Assembly: GCA_037367405.1 (NCBI GenBank)
Contig: JAZKJV010000389.1
Location: 124,001 to 188,000, forward strand
DNA length: 64,000 nucleotides
Direction of reading: 5' to 3'
Source of the DNA: Ottelia alismoides
Taxonomy: Eukaryota; Streptophyta; Magnoliopsida; Alismatales; Hydrocharitaceae
Both the position numbers and the translations under genes were made by a program. Positions 59,200-64,000 of this stretch are shown here, in pieces. A model generated the notes under the pieces. That model was not told where the DNA came from and did no database searches. It worked only from the letters and a program-made list of their open reading frames with translations. The first letter of the stretch is position 1. Every line of letters starts with the position of its first letter.

Positions 59200-59891
59200 G
59201 ACATCCTCATAAGAGTGCGTCCTCATCTACTGTCATACCTCCGCGATTCAACAGTCTTTGGGATTGCATAGTAGAAGGATATAGGACATATCCTTGAATT
59301 TTAGACAGATGCATGCGTGTCATCAAGGACAAACGTGATGATTTTGTGAGGACTGGGTCTATTTTGTGGAAGGTTGGCTGGGTAATTGCGCCCAACAATG
59401 AGTAGTTGCGCAGAGATATTCTTGATAAGGCACACAATTCACGATTGTCTATTCTTCTTGGTAGCACAAAGATGTACCAGGATCTAGGTCTACATTCTAG
59501 CAGGACGGAATGAAGCGAGATGCAACATGTCGTGTTAGCAAGTGCGTGATCTATCAGATGGTCAAGGCAGAACATAAGAGACCACCATGGTTGTTACAGT
59601 CTCTCCCCTTTTTCGAATAAAAGTGGAAGAACACTTCTATGGATTTTGTCACGGGACTAGTAAAGACAATAGGTGGTCACGATGCTATTGGGATGTTGTT
59701 GGCAGATTGGCCAAGTCAGTCCATTTCATACATATCAACATGACCTACACTCCATCTAGACTGGCTAGATTACATGTGCAAAAAAAATTATCAAATTTTA
59801 TGATATACCACATGAGGTAGTGTCTGATGGAGACTCGAGGTTTATATCTCACTACTAGTACCGGCTTATGTCAACACCACAGACAGAGCTG
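59200..59891 (+). pseudogene. chromovirus integrase, first part, split by a solo LTR
   Basis: Across frames: HKDVPGSRSTF.QDGMKRDA then CVIYQMVKAEHKRPPWLLQSLP near 59470-59608 (family zinc-finger end CxxCQxVKAEHQRPxGLLQPLP), EEHFYGFCHGTSK / MDFVTGLVKTIGGHDAIG near 59640-59693 (family MDFVTGLPR...GHDAIWVI), AKSVHFIHINMTYTPSRLARL (59710-59772) and YHM..VSDGDSRF (59805-59845; family SIVSDRDPRF). The coding sequence stops at AGCTG (59887-59891), where the solo LTR starts. The reverse-strand open frame 59207-59575 is its shadow. Confidence 0.8.
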
Positions 59892-61060
59892 TGATGAATC
59901 TCATATTCATCATGCTAAAATCAGTCATTTAGGCTCTGTCCCCCATCATCTCCCTGTAATTATTCATTAATAGAGCATTATTAGCCATCATGCATGTGTA
60001 AATAATATCTGCATTTCATCATGCATAATTGCATTTAAAATTCCCAGTGTAAATTAGTCCAAAAAGCCGCTAACTTCTCACATTTTTAGTTAATTCATCC
60101 TAACTCCGATTGACCCGAAACCACCTCCTTTGTGTAGATTTTACTAACCTTATTAAATAAAAAAATACAAAAAAATTACTAACCCCAATAAGTGTCAAAT
60201 AATCCCAAAGACAAATTCCACATCTGACGGACTAAAACGAGCATATCTCCCTCATACAGTGTCCGATTTTGGTCTACTCACTTTTAAAGTACTCCATTTT
60301 CAAATACCTTCAAAACAAGACCAATTTCATAAAATTCGGAGCTCATATGTGAAAGTTGGGTTTTGGGCCTCTTTTGCGCATTTTAACTTCTTGCTAATTT
60401 TGACCTGCGATTTTATGTACTTATTTAACTCTTTTAATTTTGTTTCTTTTTCATTTATGTTCTTTGATGAAAGTTTTATTAAGCGACGTGAAAATCCAAA
60501 TCCAGATCGAAACTGAAATCAAAGAAACTGACCAAGTCCGAGTGTCCGTTGTCGGTCTGTACAAAAGTTGTCCGTTTCTTACTTTTATTTTATTTTCCTA
60601 ATTCGTTATCCTTTAAAAATACAAAAAAATTAGATTAATGTGTAAATAATTTTCTTCTTATTTATCGTATTTTTTCTAGATTTTTTATCCCCTCTAAAAC
60701 CACCAAAAAAATTACAAATCTCAAAAATACGGTTTTCTATACACATGGAAAGCCGCCAAAAATACCACTTCGTACAGGTGACCTCTTTTGCTCCCGGACC
60801 CTTCATGAAAGTTGTAGATCTCGACGAGACGAACAACTTTTGTGAAGAAAATTTTTCGATCCGAGGTCATCTTCTACCTCTTTTGCCCAAGATAAAATTT
60901 GAAATTTTTTTAGTGCCACGTGGCAGCTCCAGGGCGTGCCACGTGGCACCCCACTGTTACTCTCTCCCCAGCCGCGCCCAAGTCACGTGCCTAGCACGTG
61001 ACCCATCATCTCCCACCTCCAGCCGTTGCTGCACAACCCCCCACCCACCTCTGCATGTAC

Positions 61061-61102
61061 GGCCATCAAAGCCACATGCGCGGCCATCAAAGCCGCATGC
61101 AC
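61061..61102. repeat. 21-bp tandem repeat, two copies
   Basis: GGCCATCAAAGCCACATGCG(C) at 61061-61081 and a copy with two changes at 61082-61102, about 50 bp before the TATA box of the solo LTR. Confidence 0.85.
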
Positions 61103-61153
61103 GGCCGTAACCTCCGGCCTCTCCCTCGCGCAAAACGGTCGCCATCCTCTTCC

Positions 61154-61161
61154 CTATAAAA
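61154..61161 (+). promoter_or_regulatory. TATA box of the solo LTR
   Basis: CTATAAAA in the context CTTCCCTATAAAACTCAGCC, in a GC-rich region. Upstream lie CACGTG-type motifs (CCACGTGGC near 60916 and 60938; TCACGTGC and GCACGTGAC near 60982-61002) that resemble G-box elements. Start of transcription would be expected near 61185. It would make the solo LTR a possible promoter pointing rightwards. Confidence 0.55.
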
Positions 61162-62898
61162 CTCAGCCCCCTCACGCTGCTCCAGGCATCCGCCCTTCCC
61201 CTACGCGACCGGTGACAGCGGCAGCCCACGTCGGCGTGATCCAAGGTCTATCACTGACCTTGCGGCTTCTCCACCAGTAGCCGAGCTTCGTGACCCATCG
61301 CCGGTCACTGAGGCGAGCACCGGAGTTGAGTTTCTCCTCCAGCTTCAGGCGACAGACCTCCACCCCCTCTCTTTTTCTTCTCCGTGTTATTTTTGCAGGT
61401 ACACCTCCGCTTTGCGCGGAGCCACCTCCGCCGCGCCTCAACCTCGCCTCCTCCACTCTGCGCCTCCGCCCAGCCACCTCCGCCTCGCCGGCGCCTCCCA
61501 GGTGCTCCGCCCGCCTCGCGCGACGCCGCTTCGCCTCACCAGCCCCGCCTCATCGCCCAGGTACCTCCGCCCGCGGTGCCACCGTCCTTGTCATCGAGAC
61601 CACCGCCTCCAGGCCGATCACCACAGCTCGGCCGTGTGTCGGCCGAGCTCCGCCCGCCCCAGCCCGCGCGTCGCCTCGCCGGGGAGGGCACCGCCGAGAC
61701 CGCGCCTGCACGCCACCTCCGAAGCACCCCCGCCACAACGCACAGCTACCGTCGGATTTGGGCTAAGAGCCCTTGATCCGACGGTCCAAGGCCTGCCACG
61801 CGCCCCCCCCCCCAAGCCTCGCCCCCGAGCCACCGCCACCTAGGCTCGAGAGCCCCGAAGCCTGAGGCTCTCCAACCGAGCCTTAGGTTCGGTCCCGAGC
61901 CGCCAGCCTCCGCCACCGACCCTCCAGGCGCACGTGCTCCGCACGTGCGCGCTGGGAAATTTGCGCGGACACCCCTGGCGCTTTCAGAAATTGCAGAAAT
62001 ACCCCCGCCAGGGGTAAATTACGTCCAAGCCCCTCCGACTTTTATAAATTGCAGATAAGTCCTCTTATGGACTATTTTGAAAGATAACTTTATTTTAATT
62101 ACGTTTTAGTCCCTGAACTTTCATTTTAGCATATCTTCTCCATCTGGACTCCGATTTTAGCATATAATATGTCGTTTTGAAGCTCTTTTCATGCTCTACC
62201 ATTTAGCATAGTTTATGAACAGATCTGAAGTGATTTGTTGTCAATTATTATTTGTGGATCATCACTGACTTTCGTAGGCTTATTTTGACATATTTGTGGC
62301 ACTTTTCCCTTGATATATTTGATGACTTATTTGCAGGGATTCGTTGGAGTTAAAATATTATTTGAGGACTTATTTTATGCAGGGGTGAAATTAAGGAGAT
62401 TGAGTATTGACTTGTGGACTGCAACATCTCTTAAGAATATAATTTGAAGAATTTTGGAGATAAAATTGATTGCAGGAATTCTCCAGGATCTATTCACTCT
62501 TATTCGCTTTATGAATTAATTTGACACATATTTCAGGATTAGATATCTTCTGATCTGTGATTTATTATAGAGGAAATTGATCATCATTGTTTGGATTGGA
62601 ATTCTAGATCACAGATCCTGAGCAAAATTTTGTTTATTTTTCTTGCATCACATTTTCATCCTTGCGTTGTATATCTTCATCAAACGCAAAAATTAATCGA
62701 GCATTTATTAATTATTTAATTTGATTTAAGACTAAGCAACTAAAAATCACCGTTCCCTGTGTTCGACCTTGGTAAACTTGCCAAGTAAAAAATATTCCAC
62801 AACATTCAAAGTTTGTGGTTTTTGCTGAACCAAATTTGCCTCCTATACTACGCCAATTACCGATAATTAAAGAGGCAAATTTGACGTTCATCAAGCTG

Positions 62899-63450
62899 AA
62901 GATGAGTTCTGCATACGATACTATGTGTTATTCAGATACTTGAGAATTTGCTATGTGCATGTACTCTAGAGTAGAAATGATCTTAGAAGGACCACCTGTC
63001 ATTGGTAGAACTCCCGCACAACGACAGTCATTATTCCAGTATTGGTATGACATCATTCGAAGCCCTATACGGGCGGAGATGTCTCGCACCTCTCAGTTGG
63101 CGTAAGGTAGGGGAACATACATTTTACTCTGTAGATCTCTTTGGGAAGGGACTACGAGAACTGTTGATCGATCTTGTAAGGGGAAGGCTTCTGATAACTC
63201 AGAGCTGCTAGAAGAGCTATGCAGACCGTCAGAAAAGAAATTTGGAGTTTCATGTAATCCGATCATCTTCTCTTAATCGATTCAAATAATAACTTATCAA
63301 TATTTAACTTAATCCTTCATATTGATGGAATTCCTGAAAACACAAGAAGGAGATTGAGTGTTTCTATGAGTATATCCCATAAAGGGAGTACAGAGATTTA
63401 GTGCTCATAGCAAGTTGACACCACGATACGTTGGATTATTTGAAATTTTT
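62899..63450 (+). pseudogene. chromovirus integrase, second part
   Basis: After the solo LTR come, in changing frames, ELPHNDSHYSSIGMTSFEAL then YGRRCLAPLSWRKVGE (63005-63115; family FAYNNSYHSSIGMAPFEALYGR.CRSPLCW.EVGE). After that, decayed integrase C-terminal sequence (LLEELCRPSEKKFGV near 63208; family KQRQKSYADNRRRDLEF) runs to about 63450. The stretch 62899-63000 is heavily mutated. Confidence 0.8.
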
Positions 63451-63539
63451 AGTCGTCTGTGTAAGGTGGTCTATTGAGTAACCCTTTCTCCACACCTATC
63501 AATTTAAGGAATTACAAGTACGACCTTCACCACGTCATC

Positions 63540-63740
63540 AGCTATGAGAACCTTGACGTGGAGTCAAATTTGATTTACAAAGAGAAGGTTAGTACAAATA
63601 CTCGATAGTGTTGTGAAAAAAAAAGCTTCGCAACAAAGAGATTCTTCTAATAAAGGTGCTATGTCACCGACATGATGTCAAAGAGGCAACATGGAAGACA
63701 AAAGTGGATATGCGGGCACGATACCCACAACTCTTTCAGG
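63540..63740 (+). pseudogene. chromodomain-type C-terminus of the chromovirus Pol
   Basis: ENLDVESNLIYKEKVST near 63549-63600 (family EPLDVDDxLTYVEKPV), then in shifted frames LRNKEILLIKVLCRHDVKEATWKT and MRARYPQLFQ near 63629-63740 (family LRNKEIPLVKVLW..HGVEEATWEREDEMRxxYPxLF). This tail is diagnostic of Tekay/Del chromoviruses; in active elements the chromodomain directs insertion into chromatin carrying histone marks. At least two frameshifts here. Confidence 0.75.
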
Positions 63741-63799
63741 TAATTGTCAAAACAAGCCCATTTAATTATGTATATTGAAAGAACACGACTTGTTTTCCC

Positions 63800-63921
63800 T
63801 TTGAGGTTTTTATGGGTACAAAATTCTTTGAGGTTTTTATGGCCAGATAAGATCCAAACAAGACGCAAAGTGACCTTGACCCGAGTCTCGAGGACGAGAC
63901 TCCCTTTGAGGTTTTTATATT
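63800..63921 (+). repeat. 3' UTR with three TTTGAGGTTTTTAT repeats and PPT remnant
   Basis: TTTGAGGTTTTTAT occurs at 63800-63813, 63827-63840 and 63905-63918, the last one just before the 3' LTR. Between them lies GAGTCTCGAGGACGAGACTC (63884-63903), a stem-loop that includes the CTCGAGGACGAG motif usual before chromovirus 3' LTRs. The usual purine-rich tract (AGGTGGGGAGA) is replaced by GAGGTTTTTATATT. Confidence 0.65.
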
Positions 63922-64000
63922 TGTAACATCCGGATCCGAATGAACTGAAGCTCCTGTCAAGAAAAGGATGTTGCAAGCAAGTTTGAATCTCCAAAGTGGA
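63922..64000 (+). repeat. 3' LTR of the chromovirus, start only
   Basis: TGTAACATCCGGATCCGAATG onwards, matching 53589-53667 with one visible difference (GTTTGAATC against GTTTGGATC). The window ends inside it. The high identity suggests that this element is much younger than the copia or Athila/Tat elements, but 79 bases are a small sample. Confidence 0.95.

Larger units (their letters stand above)
59892..62893 (+). mobile_element. solo LTR of an Athila/Tat-type element, in the integrase gene
   Basis: A 3,002-bp insertion with an exact 5-bp duplication, AGCTG (59887-59891 and 62894-62898). Starts TGATGAATCTCATATTCATC and ends GACGTTCATCA. Close to the end it has CCGTTCCCTGTGTTCGACC (62748), the counterpart of TCCCTGAGTTCGACACTC at the end of the 5' LTR at 5226. 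No internal region is present. The middle (60920-62040) is strongly GC-rich and contains a promoter-like TATA box. Overlapping open frames on both strands (60957-61843) result from GC richness and share no domain; they are not genes. Integrase coding sequence resumes after it. Confidence 0.93.

Noticed and set aside
60957..61843. Several long overlapping open frames on both strands in a GC-rich block
   Set aside because: They overlap in up to five frames, are rich in Ala/Pro/Arg as expected from GC-rich DNA with few stop codons, contain no known domain and lie wholly inside a solo LTR with an exact target duplication.

Overview
This window is intergenic DNA from a flowering-plant nuclear genome. 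It is AT-rich and built almost entirely of nested, decayed transposable elements: plant Ty3/gypsy Athila/Tat-type and Tekay/Del-type elements, a Ty1/copia element, an RTE LINE, a CACTA end, hAT-like and Mutator-like MITEs and a tRNA-type SINE. I see no intact host gene, rRNA or tRNA gene. Every retroelement reading frame I could identify carries stops, frameshifts or deletions. I cannot name the species.

Layout. (1) 1-1761: no assignment. (2) 1762 to about 35100: a plus-strand Athila/Tat-type element (5' LTR 1762-5417, degenerate PBS 5426-5443, leader, then gag, protease, RT, RNase H and the start of integrase between 21992 and 31239). It is split three times: by a minus-strand relative (7100-21667), by a minus-strand solo LTR (26050-29881, target duplication GATAC) in the RT gene, and by LTR-like sequence from 31240 in the integrase gene. 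The minus-strand relative itself holds an RTE LINE (about 8533-10515) in its 3' LTR and a CACTA end with 181-bp tandem repeats (14009-15245) in its untranslated region. (3) 35100-39652: decayed LTR-like DNA, a 207-bp Mutator-like hairpin MITE (35973-36179) and a 642-bp hAT-like MITE with an exact 8-bp duplication (37816-38457). (4) 39653-51101: a second hAT-like MITE split by a complete but dead Ty1/copia element (40284-51003). (5) 51102-53588: an LTR-end/PBS remnant, a short minus-strand SINE and a third hAT-like element. (6) 53589-64000: a Tekay/Del-type chromovirus (5' LTR 53589-57311, perfect initiator-Met PBS, protease, RT, RNase H, integrase, chromodomain, start of 3' LTR at 63922), whose integrase is split by a 3,002-bp plus-strand solo LTR (59892-62893, target duplication AGCTG).

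The parts do not form a pathway. They record an insertion order: Athila/Tat host first, then its relatives and solo LTRs inside it, then LINE and CACTA insertions inside those; separately, a hAT-like MITE followed by copia, and a chromovirus followed by a solo LTR. The more unusual points are a short inverted repeat in the first ~20 bases of every Athila/Tat-type LTR here, a 407-bp tandem duplication inside one solo LTR, a GC-richer single-copy island (about 55845-56275) that looks foreign to its LTR, a 210-bp sequence in only one of two sister LTRs, and the SINE with recognisable A and B boxes.

All family calls come from motifs recognised by eye. Boundaries supported by target-site duplications are firm; the others are approximate and are marked so.
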